64,000 bases of DNA from Pseudomonadota bacterium (lineage in GTDB: Bacteria > Myxococcota_A > UBA796 > GCA-2862545): positions 1 to 64,000 of the forward strand of contig CANNIZ010000023.1 in NCBI GenBank assembly GCA_947505245.1, read 5' to 3'. Numbering within the stretch: position 1 is the first letter of the stretch; each line of letters begins with the position of its first letter. The notes below the pieces were generated by a model. It searched no databases. It was not told where the DNA came from and was given only the letters and a program-made list of their open reading frames with translations. The position numbers and the translations under genes were made by a program. Shown here in pieces: positions 8,798-16,327 of this stretch.

Positions 8798-9822
8798 TGG
8801 GGCGCCGAACCGAGGAAGAATTTCGCGAGCGTCTCGGGAAGGGCAGATGTCACGGAGATCCCCACGTGGCCGCCCTTCATCGTAACCGTCTCCACCGGGC
8901 CACCCCAGACCTTTGAGATCCCGATGACGGACGCGGGCGCGGCGATGTGGTCGTCCTTGGCCGCGATCGCCAGCAGCGGGCAGGTGCCCTTCGTGAGGTC
9001 CACCGGCGTGCCGCCGAGGATCCAGCCGCCCTTCATCATCGCGTTGTCGAAGTAGCAGCGCTTCACGTACTCGCGGTACGCCTCGCCGGGGAAGTCGACC
9101 GCGTCGTTGCTCCAGCGCTCCATCGACGCCCACAGCTTTCGGAACGCAGGGTCACCCGCGCGCTCCCACACCGCGAACCACTTGCGCGCCTGACCCATCG
9201 GGCGAAGCCACGCGAACGAGCTCTTCATCATCTCGGACGGGTAGTTGCCGAGGCCGTCGATCGCGTGATCGACCGGGAAATTGTCGGGGTGCGCCCAGGT
9301 CGACAGGCGGCCGGACGCATGAAAGTCGATCGGGGCGGCGACGAGCGCGAGCTTGCGCACCACGCCGGGGTTCCGCGCGACGTACACGGTGAGGAAGGTC
9401 CCGCCGACGCAGTAGCCGATCGCGTCGAGCTTCTCGACCGTTGTGTCCACCGTGCGAGCGTGCCGCAGCGCGCGGTCGAACATCCGCCCGAGGACGGTGT
9501 CGATGAAGTGCGACAGCGGCAGCTCCTCGGATTCGCGGCCCGGACGGCCCCAGTCGATCACGTACACGGGAATGCCGCGGCGCAGCAAATCACCGATCAG
9601 CGACGTCTCGGGCGTGAGGTCCCAGATCGCCCAGGTGTTGATCAGCGGCATGCTGATCACGACCGGGCGGGTGAGCGCCTTCTCGGGCGCGAAGTACCGC
9701 AGCGTGACGGCGCCCGCGCGGGCGACGATCGCGTGGGGCGTCTGGCCGATCCGCGCCGAAGCGACGGGCTCGGACGCGAGGAAGTTGTAGGCGTCGATGT
9801 TGCGCTGCATCACTACGGACAT
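8794..9822 (-). CDS. phaC: class III poly(hydroxyalkanoate) synthase PhaC, second paralogue
   Basis: This 342-residue protein starts at the ATG at 9822, chosen because GGAG lies nine bases upstream. The core begins 'GQTPHAIVARAGAVTLRYFAP'; the nucleophile box is 'IGYCVGG' (Cys138), the Asp is in 'IAAKDDHIAAP' and the His in 'MKGGHVGISV'. It is closer in size and lid features to Allochromatium-type PhaC than to class I enzymes. It is preceded by a 170-base interval containing a long hairpin (9883-9975) and a PhaE-like gene. Two synthases in tandem may form a heteromer or differ in substrate. Both triads look intact, so neither appears to be a dead copy. Confidence 0.9.
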   Translation of the reverse strand: MSVVMQRNIDAYNFLASEPVASARIGQTPHAIVARAGAVTLRYFAPEKALTRPVVISMPLINTWAIWDLTPETSLIGDLLRRGIPVYVIDWGRPGRESEELPLSHFIDTVLGRMFDRALRHARTVDTTVEKLDAIGYCVGGTFLTVYVARNPGVVRKLALVAAPIDFHASGRLSTWAHPDNFPVDHAIDGLGNYPSEMMKSSFAWLRPMGQARKWFAVWERAGDPAFRKLWASMERWSNDAVDFPGEAYREYVKRCYFDNAMMKGGWILGGTPVDLTKGTCPLLAIAAKDDHIAAPASVIGISKVWGGPVETVTMKGGHVGISVTSALPETLAKFFLGSAPQ

Positions 9823-9882
9823 TGGCGGAGGCTCCGGACTTTGTTGCACTCCGACAGCGGAGCGGGGATTCCTGCTTGCTCG

Positions 9883-9975
9883 TTTCTCGCAGAGGGGCAG
9901 GAGAATGGGCAGAGTTCGCGGAGGCGTTGACCTCTCTGCGAACCTCTGCGCAATCTCCGCCATCTCTGCGAGAAA
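9883..9975. repeat. long imperfect inverted repeat between phaE-like and phaC genes
   Basis: Perfect 12-base arms TTTCTCGCAGAG (9883-9894) and CTCTGCGAGAAA (9964-9975) enclose further complementary stretches (9907-9924 against 9931-9951), so most of the 93 bases can fold into one hairpin. CTCTGCG-type heptamers recur inside it. It lies between two co-directional genes on the minus strand and could act as an mRNA-stability or attenuation element, or be a dispersed intergenic repeat. Confidence 0.7.
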
Positions 9976-9992
9976 TTGGGCGTCGCGAGTGG

Positions 9993-10442
9993 CTAGACCT
10001 TCTTCTTCTTGGCGTCGCCGCTCTCGAGCGCGGAGAGAACGCGATCGAGACGAGCCTCGATGGCCCCGAGCTTCTCGTGCACGGCGACGAGCGCTTCCGC
10101 GGCGTCGATCCGCGCCTTGAGCGTGTCCTTCTCGATCCGGCCGAGCGCGTCACCGTGCGCGAGCACCTGATCTTCGACGGACAACAGCTTGTCTTCGAGC
10201 ATCGACGCGACCTTGGCGAGCCGGATCACGTCTTTGCGGGACGGGAGGTGAAGGTCGCCCATCGTCTTGTCGACGCCTTCTTCGTAGGACTTGCGGGCCT
10301 TGCCCTGCGCTTCCAGGTTCTTCCCCATCCCTTTGAGGAATTCGGGAGACTCGAGGACGCCGTCCCACCAGGTCTCCATCGACTTCTCCCACTGGCGGTA
10401 GAGGTCGCCAGTGAGCTTGCTGACGTCGTCCTCGGCGCGCAT
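9993..10442 (-). CDS. short PhaE-like class III PHA synthase subunit
   Basis: This 149-residue protein is mostly helical. The C-terminal half contains 'LPSRKDVIRLAKVASMLEDK' followed by heptad-like sequence and a Lys tail, which resembles the conserved C-terminal part of PhaE (class III synthase subunit). An N-terminal 'YRQWEKSMETWWDGVLESPEF' has the Trp-rich amphipathic look of PhaE and phasins. PhaE activates PhaC and anchors it to granules. Known PhaE proteins are usually over 300 residues, so this is a reduced form. It follows the phasin-like gene by two bases and precedes the two phaC genes. The PhaE assignment rests on pattern and context; a phasin is the alternative. Confidence 0.7.
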   Translation of the reverse strand: MRAEDDVSKLTGDLYRQWEKSMETWWDGVLESPEFLKGMGKNLEAQGKARKSYEEGVDKTMGDLHLPSRKDVIRLAKVASMLEDKLLSVEDQVLAHGDALGRIEKDTLKARIDAAEALVAVHEKLGAIEARLDRVLSALESGDAKKKKV

Positions 10443-10444
10443 GA

Positions 10445-10684
10445 CTACTTCGCGCTCGCGGCGGGCTTGTTCTCGGGGACGACGGCGTCCATCCACACCT
10501 TGGCGAGGCTCTGGATGAGGTCCTTCTGGAGCTCGGCGTTGCGGCGCGTGGCCGCGAACATCGAAGCCGTCTGCTCTTCCGCGATCTTGGCCTGCGCCAT
10601 GGACGCGTCGACCATCTTCAGGTGCGCATCGAGGAGGGTCTTGGTGGCGGTGCGGGCGAAGTCGTTGGTCTTGTCGGTGTTCAT
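10445..10684 (-). CDS. small phasin-like protein
   Basis: The 79-residue protein is entirely helical with Ala-rich heptads ('LKMVDASMAQAKIAEEQTAS') and a 'DLIQSLAKVWMDAV' amphipathic segment, then an Ala/Lys tail. This is what small granule-associated phasins look like, but no family signature is decisive. AGGAG lies about seven bases upstream of the ATG. It is the first gene of the minus-strand PHA run, facing divergent phaR across 144 bases, which is the usual position of a PhaR-repressed phasin gene. Confidence 0.62.
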   Translation of the reverse strand: MNTDKTNDFARTATKTLLDAHLKMVDASMAQAKIAEEQTASMFAATRRNAELQKDLIQSLAKVWMDAVVPENKPAASAK

Positions 10685-10748
10685 GTCTGCTCCTGTGAGG
10701 TGGTTGTGAGGCGTGGCCGCCCCGACACCTGAACAATAGCCACCATGC

Positions 10749-10785
10749 TGCGACGCGTCAACCGTTTTTGTTGCGGTGCGTCAAC
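10749..10785. promoter_or_regulatory. direct repeat in the phasin-phaR divergent region, candidate PhaR operator
   Basis: Two near-identical 14-mers, TGCGACGCGTCAAC (10749-10762) and TGCGGTGCGTCAAC (10772-10785), are spaced 23 bases start to start, separated by a T-rich stretch. They lie between the divergent phasin-like and phaR genes. Known PhaR proteins bind TGC-rich sequences near phasin and phaR promoters, so these are candidate operators. Binding is inferred from position and TGC content only. Confidence 0.45.
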
Positions 10786-10828
10786 TTTCCTCGCTCACGC
10801 GCTTTCGACCGACAGGTTACGCGGGCGT

Positions 10829-11326
10829 ATGGTCGTCAAGAAGTATCCGAACCGCCGCCTGTATGACACGGAGCGCTCCAAGTACATCAACTTGGAGGAG
10901 CTCACCGAGCTGATCCGCGAAGGCGAAGACGTGAAGATCGTCGACGCGAACACCGACGAAGACCTCACCCGCGAGCTCTACCTGCAGGTGGTGCTCGAGG
11001 TGCTGAAGGGCCGCGACTTCCTCCCCACGGGGGTGTTGCGCCGCGTCATCCGGGCCACCGGCAAGGATCCCGTCCAGCGCATGCTGCACGACCACATGGC
11101 CAACGCGTTCATCGTGCTCGCCGCGCAGCTCGACCAGATCGAGTCGCTGTTCAAGACCGCGCCGCGGCCGCCGCGCCCGAAGGCCGCTGAGCGCGAGCCG
11201 CCGCCCGAAGAGAAGCCGTCCAAGAAGCCCTCAAAGCCCGCGAAGAAGGAGGCCGTCGATGACGACCTCACCGCGCTGCGGGCCCGCCTCGAACAGCTCG
11301 AAGCGCGCCTGGGTCGCAAGCCGTAG
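10829..11326 (+). CDS. phaR: PHA accumulation regulator PhaR
   Basis: This is a 165-residue protein. The ATG at 10829 is chosen because the family's N-terminal DNA-binding domain begins directly with 'VVKKYPNRRLYDTERSKYI', the hallmark of PhaR/PhbR. An upstream ATG at 10745 would add 28 residues unlike the family. Residues 1-60 form the DNA/PHA-binding domain, 65-110 the second conserved region ('GRDFLPTGVLRRVIR'), and the C-terminus is a Pro/Lys-rich linker with a short coiled coil. PhaR represses phasin and its own gene until it is titrated onto PHA granules. It is transcribed away from the PHA operon, which fits that role. Confidence 0.92.
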   Translation: MVVKKYPNRRLYDTERSKYINLEELTELIREGEDVKIVDANTDEDLTRELYLQVVLEVLKGRDFLPTGVLRRVIRATGKDPVQRMLHDHMANAFIVLAAQLDQIESLFKTAPRPPRPKAAEREPPPEEKPSKKPSKPAKKEAVDDDLTALRARLEQLEARLGRKP

Positions 11327-11377
11327 GGCGCGCCTCGGACGCAAGCCGTAGGGCGCTCCTGGAGACGAGCCAGCTCC
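11303..11377 (+). repeat. 25-base tandem repeat spanning the phaR stop codon
   Basis: Units at 11303-11327 and 11328-11352 match at 23 of 25 positions (GCGCGCCT..G..CGCAAGCCGTAGG); a third, decayed unit begins at 11353 (GCGCTCCTGG). The phaR TAG at 11324-11326 lies in the first unit. This looks like a local duplication of the gene's end. Confidence 0.75.
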
Positions 11378-11561
11378 CTCGAATTTCGCGATTGGCGGAG
11401 CCAGCCCCGTCGACTTTCGCGATCGCCCATTGAGCGCCGGCCGCGCTCGCAATTGTCGGCGTTGGTCGGTTCTGCGTTGGCCGGTGAGGGCCCAAGATCC
11501 CGGAAAAGCGAAACTCGGACCGGCTGGCTCACCCAAGAGCGAAATCCAGCTGGGCTGGCTC
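11367..11561. repeat. four-copy 28-31 base repeat, two direct and two inverted
   Basis: The 310-base gap 11327-11636 holds no gene. Copies on the plus strand lie at 11367-11394 and 11398-11425 (GAGCCAGC, then TCGA.TTTCGCGAT), agreeing at 24 of 28 positions. Two diverged copies on the minus strand lie at 11500-11530 and 11533-11561 (GAGCCAGCC, then .TTTCGCT on the reverse complement). The direct and inverted pairs could form a large cruciform or hairpin between the convergent phaR and binding-protein genes. The intervening 11426-11499 shows nothing recognisable. Confidence 0.65.
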
Positions 11562-11636
11562 GGGGCGACCGCATCCGAGCGCCTCCGGGTGACCCCACTC
11601 CGGTCGCCGTGAAGCGCCCAACCGGGGCGCGGCCCG

Positions 11637-13256
11637 TCAGAACTTCTGTTCGGCCTTGGGCACCCACCACCGCTCGAGGTGCCGGAGCGCGGTGAACGTG
11701 TCCATGTCGACGTCGTGGAACCGCTTATCCACCGCGATGAAGCTGTCTTCCCACAGGAGGAAGGTGACCGGCTGATCGGCGTGGATCATCGCCTGCATTT
11801 CGCGCGCAGCGGCCTGGGACGCCGCGAGATCGGTGGACGCCACGAGCGTGTCGATCTTCGCGTCGACGTCCGAGTTCGCGTAGCCGAACCAGTTGTACGG
11901 CCCGTCCGACCGCCACTCCTGCGAGGGATCGACCTTCGGGTTCGCGCCGAACGACCAGAGGATCGCCTCGTAGTCGCGGCTGTGCGCGCGGTCGGAGAAC
12001 CGCGTGGGCTCGACCATGTCGATGTCGAGCGCGACGCCGACGTCCTTCCAGCCAGCCTGGACGCGCACGGCGATCTGCTGAAGGCTCGCCTCCCCCGTCT
12101 GCACCATGAGCTGGAACCGCAGCGGCGTGCCGTTCTGGTCGCGGACGCCGTCCCCGTCGCTGTCCTTCCAGCCGGCGTCGTCGAGCATCTTCCCGGCCGC
12201 CACCGGATCGAACGGCAGCGGCGCCACGTCCGACGCGTACCAGGGGCCGAGCGTGGGCGCGATCGTGCCGATGCACGATTGCGCGTGGACGACGCCGTCC
12301 ACCGAGAACAGCTCCTTCATCAGCGCGTCGCGGTTCACCGACTCCGTGAGCGCCGTACGCAGCGCCTTGTCCTGGAACATCGGGCGCGTCAGGTTGTACC
12401 CGATGTACCGCATGCCCGCGGCCTTCTGGACCACGAGCGACAGGCGAGGATCGGCCGAGACCGCGGGGACCTCGGACGGATCGATGTCCATCACCAGGTC
12501 GACGGCGCCGCTGTGCAGCTCGAGCATGCGCGTGGCAGGCTCCGGGATGATGCGAACCAGCACGCGCGAGAGGTGCGGCTTCCAGTCTGCCGGGGCGTTC
12601 GGGTTCGGCACGAGCACGATCTTCTCGTCCGGCGCCCACGCCGAGACCATGAACGGCCCGGAGGCGACGGGCTCACGGCCCGACGGGTGACCGCGCAGCG
12701 TGCCGCGATCGGCCGACGCGAGCTCCGCTTTGGAGACGAGGCCGCGCATGGTGTAGCCCTGCTGCAACACCGGGTTCTTCGGCGCGGTGAACCGGTACAC
12801 GATCGTGCGCGCGTCGGGCGTCTCGATGCTCGCGATGTGTTTGGCGGTGCCAGCCCAGTTCGAGGCCACGATCGGGTCGGCGATGAGCTCCCACGAGAAC
12901 GCCGCGTCCGCCGACGTGACCGGGGTCCCGTCGCTCCACTTCGCGTCGTCGCGCAGGGTGTACGTGAGCGCCAATTTGTCGTCGGACCACGTCCACGACG
13001 CCGCCAGATTGGGCTCGTACGAAAGACCGGTGTCGTCCACCTTGCGGCGGACGAGCCCTGGCTGCACGAGGTCGCTGATCATGCCGGACAGCGCGTACGG
13101 CGCGACGAGCGGGTTGATGTTGCCCGGATCCATCGGGAGTGCGATCACCAGGACGTCGCCGTCCACCGGCGTCTCAGCCACCACAGGCGGCGTCACCACG
13201 ACGGCCGGGACGACCTCGGGCGCGCCGGTACAAGCGAGGAGCGCCGACACGATCAT
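11637..13256 (-). CDS. extracellular solute-binding protein family 5 (oligopeptide-type) lipoprotein
   Basis: This 539-residue protein begins with the short lipoprotein signal 'MIVSALLAC' and a Val/Pro-rich linker. The mature domain opens 'LVIALPMDPGNINPLVAPYAL' and contains 'SYEPNLAASWTWSDDKLALTYTLRDDAKWSDGTPVT' in pieces typical of SBP_bac_5 (DppA/OppA). It binds peptides, nickel or other small solutes for an ABC importer, but no permease or ATPase gene is nearby, so it may supply a transporter encoded elsewhere. Its ATG overlaps the upstream gene's stop by four bases. Family assignment is secure; ligand unknown. Confidence 0.9.
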   Translation of the reverse strand: MIVSALLACTGAPEVVPAVVVTPPVVAETPVDGDVLVIALPMDPGNINPLVAPYALSGMISDLVQPGLVRRKVDDTGLSYEPNLAASWTWSDDKLALTYTLRDDAKWSDGTPVTSADAAFSWELIADPIVASNWAGTAKHIASIETPDARTIVYRFTAPKNPVLQQGYTMRGLVSKAELASADRGTLRGHPSGREPVASGPFMVSAWAPDEKIVLVPNPNAPADWKPHLSRVLVRIIPEPATRMLELHSGAVDLVMDIDPSEVPAVSADPRLSLVVQKAAGMRYIGYNLTRPMFQDKALRTALTESVNRDALMKELFSVDGVVHAQSCIGTIAPTLGPWYASDVAPLPFDPVAAGKMLDDAGWKDSDGDGVRDQNGTPLRFQLMVQTGEASLQQIAVRVQAGWKDVGVALDIDMVEPTRFSDRAHSRDYEAILWSFGANPKVDPSQEWRSDGPYNWFGYANSDVDAKIDTLVASTDLAASQAAAREMQAMIHADQPVTFLLWEDSFIAVDKRFHDVDMDTFTALRHLERWWVPKAEQKF

Positions 13257-13705
13257 GGCGTCGCACCCACCGGAGGATGCGCGGGCCCCGCTGCGAACTC
13301 GATCACCTTGATCTTGTCGGTGGTGATGCTGTACGTGCCGTACGCGGTGCGGCCGTACGCGGGGATGTCGTCGTCCACGACGACGTTCACGCTGGTGCCG
13401 TCGCGCATCACAATGAACGCGATGCGCTTGTTCACCTCGGTCGACGGCTCGAACCGCACCGACGCCATCGACGCGAACGGCACGGTGACCTGGCCCTCAC
13501 CGACGCGGCCGTAGACGAACACCTCGCCGTTGTAGGAGACCTGGGTGACGTCCACCTTCACGCCCGAGTTGTCCATCACCGTGGCGGCGAACTCGTGGGC
13601 GGGCACGGGGATCCGCGCCGGGGGCGCGTCGGACCCGCCAAAACCGGTCGCGAACGCCCGGGTGGCGAGCAGAGCGAAGAGCACGACGACAGCCGTCCTA
13701 CGCAT
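13253..13705 (-). CDS. small secreted protein of unknown function
   Basis: The 150-residue protein has a conventional signal peptide with an Arg pair ('MRRTAVVVLFALLATRAFA'). The mature part reads as a small beta-rich domain: 'VKVDVTQVSYNGEVFVYGRVGEGQVTVPFASMASVRFEP', reminiscent of small domains that map a value onto a regulatory or binding surface, but I do not recognise a family. Shine-Dalgarno GGAGG sits four bases before the ATG and a TATGGG box lies at 13726-13721. It overlaps the binding-protein gene by ATGA. Periplasmic location is expected; role unknown. Confidence 0.72.
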   Translation of the reverse strand: MRRTAVVVLFALLATRAFATGFGGSDAPPARIPVPAHEFAATVMDNSGVKVDVTQVSYNGEVFVYGRVGEGQVTVPFASMASVRFEPSTEVNKRIAFIVMRDGTSVNVVVDDDIPAYGRTAYGTYSITTDKIKVIEFAAGPAHPPVGATP

Positions 13706-13726
13706 GAATCCTCCGAACGCCCCATA

Positions 13727-14497
13727 TCACCGCGACGCGTCGTTGAGAGACCAATCGTACGCTCGGAACCGGTGCGGGCAGCCCTGCTTCGACAGCGCAG
13801 AGAGGTCCGACGCGAGCGGGCCCCGCGCGTGCTTCGCCGCCACCGCGCAAAGGTCCTTTCCCACCGTCCATACCGTGAAGTCCCGGGCGTACCAGTCGAA
13901 GATCGGCGAGAACACCGCCGTGCCCTCCTCGACCGTCACGCCGCGCTCGGGATCTTCGACGAACCGACGCATCGCGACGTCGAGCTGCGCGTCGAGGTCG
14001 GCGCCGGTGAACAGCTCGCTGCCGAGCGGTGGACAGCTTCGGGACGCGCAGTTCAGCGCGCCGTGGACGCGGTAGTCCTGGCTGCGACCCCTGATCCGCT
14101 CGTGTTCGAGCTCGTAAAGCGACAAGAGATCGTTACCCACCGCGAACTGACGCTCGACGAAGAACCCAGCCCCCGGCTTGGAAAACAGCCGTCCAGGAAC
14201 GTCGTGTACGCTGGCCGGGCGCCCATCTTCGAGCACGGCGAACAACACCAGCGCGTTGTACGCGTTGAGCGAGAACGCGAGGCGCTCGTCGGGCCGGCCT
14301 GGGACCGCCTTTGGAGTGCCCACCCACGCGACGTACTCGTCGAGCGCCTGACGGTTTCGCTCGAGGCGATCGTAGTCCACGAGGCCTTCGGGCGTGACCA
14401 CGAGCCCGAGCACCGAATTCCACGCGGCGGTCGGGTCGCCCATCCCCTCCGCGTCCGACGACATCGTCGCGCGGCACGCGAACAACAGCAGCATCAC
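13727..14497 (-). CDS. DUF547 domain lipoprotein
   Basis: The protein has 256 residues with a minimal signal 'MMLLLFAC'. The body matches DUF547: 'LAFSLNAYNALVLFAVLEDG' (family 'FWINAYNAL' motif), 'YELEHERIRG', 'DYRVHGALNCASRSCPPLGSE' and 'SPIFDWYARDF'. DUF547 proteins are secreted and their fold recalls transglutaminase/papain-like cysteine enzymes; the conserved Cys pair in 'LNCASRSCP' is present, but activity is not established. The ATG overlaps the upstream small membrane-protein gene by four bases. Family call is confident. Confidence 0.88.
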   Translation of the reverse strand: MMLLLFACRATMSSDAEGMGDPTAAWNSVLGLVVTPEGLVDYDRLERNRQALDEYVAWVGTPKAVPGRPDERLAFSLNAYNALVLFAVLEDGRPASVHDVPGRLFSKPGAGFFVERQFAVGNDLLSLYELEHERIRGRSQDYRVHGALNCASRSCPPLGSELFTGADLDAQLDVAMRRFVEDPERGVTVEEGTAVFSPIFDWYARDFTVWTVGKDLCAVAAKHARGPLASDLSALSKQGCPHRFRAYDWSLNDASR

Positions 14498-14751
14498 CGC
14501 GAGGCGGGTCCCGCGGGCTCGTCGAGGCGAAGGACAGCCCCCGTCGGGGCCGTGGTGGACGGATCGCGCGACACGATGCCGGCCTCACGCGCGAGCGCGT
14601 CAGCGTCCCAGCGCACGGCCGAACGACCTTCCTCGAGCGCCGCCTTTACGTCCCCGTCGTGCAGCCAGAACAGCAGCCCGCCCGCAGTGGCCATGGCGAC
14701 CGCGAAGAACGTGACGACGCGACGCGCGAACTGGCGCGCTCCCGGGCCCAT
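14494..14751 (-). CDS. small single-pass membrane protein
   Basis: The 85-residue protein has one transmembrane helix near residues 10-30 ('VVTFFAVAMATAGGLLFWL') preceded by Arg residues, then a charged, probably periplasmic tail. No family recognised. Its ATG directly follows the TAG of the preceding gene, and its end overlaps the DUF547 gene, so it is translated as part of the same run. Confidence 0.68.
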   Translation of the reverse strand: MGPGARQFARRVVTFFAVAMATAGGLLFWLHDGDVKAALEEGRSAVRWDADALAREAGIVSRDPSTTAPTGAVLRLDEPAGPASR

Positions 14752-14964
14752 CTAGCCGGCGTCCGAGTGGCGCGACCGGTAGCGGCTGGCCGCGAGGATG
14801 CCGATCATCAGCAGGATAACGCCCGCGACCACCGCCCAAACCCAGCCCGGCGTATCGGACAACACGTGCAAAGCGGAGCTCTGAACTTCCTTCGCGCGGG
14901 CGCGGGCGCGCTCCATCGCGGGGGCGCTGGCGGTTCCGTTCGTGTCGGGGGCGGCGTCTTCCAT
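14752..14964 (-). CDS. small membrane protein
   Basis: The 70-residue protein has a helical, Arg/Ala-rich N-terminus ('MERARARAKEVQSS') and a single transmembrane helix ('VWAVVAGVILLMIGILAASR'), ending with a basic tail. It is first in a five-gene minus-strand run down to the oligopeptide-type binding protein. GGTACC-type leader sequence with a weak Shine-Dalgarno precedes it. Function unknown. Confidence 0.68.
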   Translation of the reverse strand: MEDAAPDTNGTASAPAMERARARAKEVQSSALHVLSDTPGWVWAVVAGVILLMIGILAASRYRSRHSDAG

Positions 14965-15003
14965 GGGGTACCTCGGTGCCGCATGCTACCACGCTACGAA
15001 CAG

Positions 15004-15038
15004 AAAAAGGGGCAGGGCGATCGACTCGCTCTGCCCCT
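15004..15038 (-). terminator. rho-independent terminator of the 15060-15437 lipoprotein gene
   Basis: Read on the minus strand, AGGGGCAGAGCGA and its partner form a 13-base stem with one mismatch (15026-15038 with 15008-15020) and a five-base loop. The stem is followed by TTTTTCTG. It lies 21 bases after the lipoprotein stop. Confidence 0.9.
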
Positions 15039-15059
15039 CTCTTGTCGAAAAGCCGACCC

Positions 15060-15437
15060 TTAGATCTTGGTCATGCTCACGGTGGTGGTGCCCGCGGCTT
15101 CCATGACCGCGAGGGTCAGCGTGTTGCTGTCCTTCGAGTACGTCACGGTGACCATGCCGTTGTCGGTGTTCTTGAACGTCTCGCTCCAGCCGCCGGCCTT
15201 TGCGGCAGCCTCGTACTTGCCGGCGAGATCCGAGACGGAACCACCCGAGTACGTGATCGTGACGGTGGTGCTGTCGCTGTAGAGCACGCTGCCGTTGTCG
15301 ATCGGCAGGCTCATGCCCGTCCAGGGATCGGACAGGGGGACGGAGTACGCGGAAAGGTCGGCCGAGCCACCACCGCCGCCACAGGCGAGCGATGAAAGAC
15401 CCAAGAAAGCGATGCACAAAGCGGTGCGGAACTTCAT
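15060..15437 (-). CDS. small lipoprotein, highly terminated single gene
   Basis: The 125-residue protein has a regular lipoprotein signal ('MKFRTALCIAFLGLSSLAC') then a Gly run and a beta-rich domain of Thr/Ser repeats ('DSTTVTITYSGGSVSDLAGKYEA' in part), similar in style to small lipoproteins that report a difference of two terms in bacterial outer membranes. GGAG lies five to six bases upstream of the ATG. It is a monocistronic unit with a strong terminator, and its lower Arg content and cleaner signals suggest high expression. No family recognised. Confidence 0.78.
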   Translation of the reverse strand: MKFRTALCIAFLGLSSLACGGGGGSADLSAYSVPLSDPWTGMSLPIDNGSVLYSDSTTVTITYSGGSVSDLAGKYEAAAKAGGWSETFKNTDNGMVTVTYSKDSNTLTLAVMEAAGTTTVSMTKI

Positions 15438-15640
15438 CTCTACTCCTTGAAGGCGGAAATGCCCTTGTCGGCACTCCCCTACGCGGCGGCACTCTACCGC
15501 ATTTCATCCGCTGGCACCAATCGGGGCCAACGAACCGTGGATCATTTACGTATTGCCGTATTTATAGCCTGTTTTATCGCAGTTGCGACCCTCGAACGCC
15601 TCAACCAGCTACATGGATGCCGATCGCGGGGATAGGTGTC

Positions 15641-16285
15641 ATGACGTCCGTGCTCATAACGTTCGCCATCGCCGCCCACGCCGACGAACCCGTCGTTCCA
15701 GGGTTCGTGGTGCTCGTTGGGGACGCCCTGCCCGACGAAGGGCAGGCGCTAGCAGCCCTGGCTGGCACGTTTGATCGCGGTGTGCCGCGCCACGCCGACT
15801 ACCCGATCGTCGTGCCCCTCGCCCCCTACGAGCGCTCCGGGTACGGGATCGCCGTCGCCGTGCCCCGCGAGCGACAAGCCGCGGATCGTCTCGCGCGCGC
15901 GCTCGTTGCCCGCGGATTGGCGGCCGAGGTCCTGCCCACGACGTCGCTCCCTACGGAAGACCTCCACGTGTTCGCCGCAGACGCGGTTCACGTAACGGGC
16001 AACGGCGCGCCGCTGTTTACCTACGAGATCTGCCTTGGTCCGCCGAGCACCACCGACTGCTGGGGCGAAGGCACCCTGGACGACGACCTGCACCTGGTAG
16101 TGCCATTTATTTCCGTTCCTGACGGCACAATCACCGCCCTCATGGTAACCGCGGGGCCGCCGTGGACCTGTCCCACCGAAACCATCGGGCCCGTGAAACA
16201 AGACCAGCCCGTTTGGCTCAAGTCTCCTGTCCACGTCGCCTGTTTCGAGGACAGCACGCCAAACAAACGTAAAGTCCCCCGTTGA
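15641..16285 (+). CDS. secreted hypothetical protein
   Basis: This is a 214-residue protein. The ATG at 15641 gives the signal peptide 'MTSVLITFAIAAHA' and has GGGGATAGG upstream; an ATG at 15617 is an alternative. The mature part has no recognised domain; 'GYGIAVAVPRERQAADRLARALVARGLAAEVLPTT' (in pieces) looks like a sporulation-related-repeat-type or SPOR-like beta-alpha unit, which is only a guess. Three to four Cys lie in the last 80 residues ('EICLGPPSTTDCWG', 'PPWTCPT', 'HVACFED'), probably disulphide-linked. The 200 bases upstream are locally AT-rich (15540-15585). Confidence 0.62.
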   Translation: MTSVLITFAIAAHADEPVVPGFVVLVGDALPDEGQALAALAGTFDRGVPRHADYPIVVPLAPYERSGYGIAVAVPRERQAADRLARALVARGLAAEVLPTTSLPTEDLHVFAADAVHVTGNGAPLFTYEICLGPPSTTDCWGEGTLDDDLHLVVPFISVPDGTITALMVTAGPPWTCPTETIGPVKQDQPVWLKSPVHVACFEDSTPNKRKVPR

Positions 16286-16310
16286 GGTTGGGGCCTTTCC
16301 TCCGTATGCT
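16282..16310 (+). promoter_or_regulatory. sigma70-type promoter of the PstS-OmpA fusion gene
   Basis: TTGAGG (16282-16287) and TATGCT (16305-16310) are separated by 17 bases, close to the sigma70 consensus. GGAGG follows at 16319-16323 and the ATG at 16328, so the predicted leader is only about 11 bases. The -35 box overlaps the stop of the upstream gene. Confidence 0.72.
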
Positions 16311-16327
16311 CCCGCCCCGGAGGCCCG

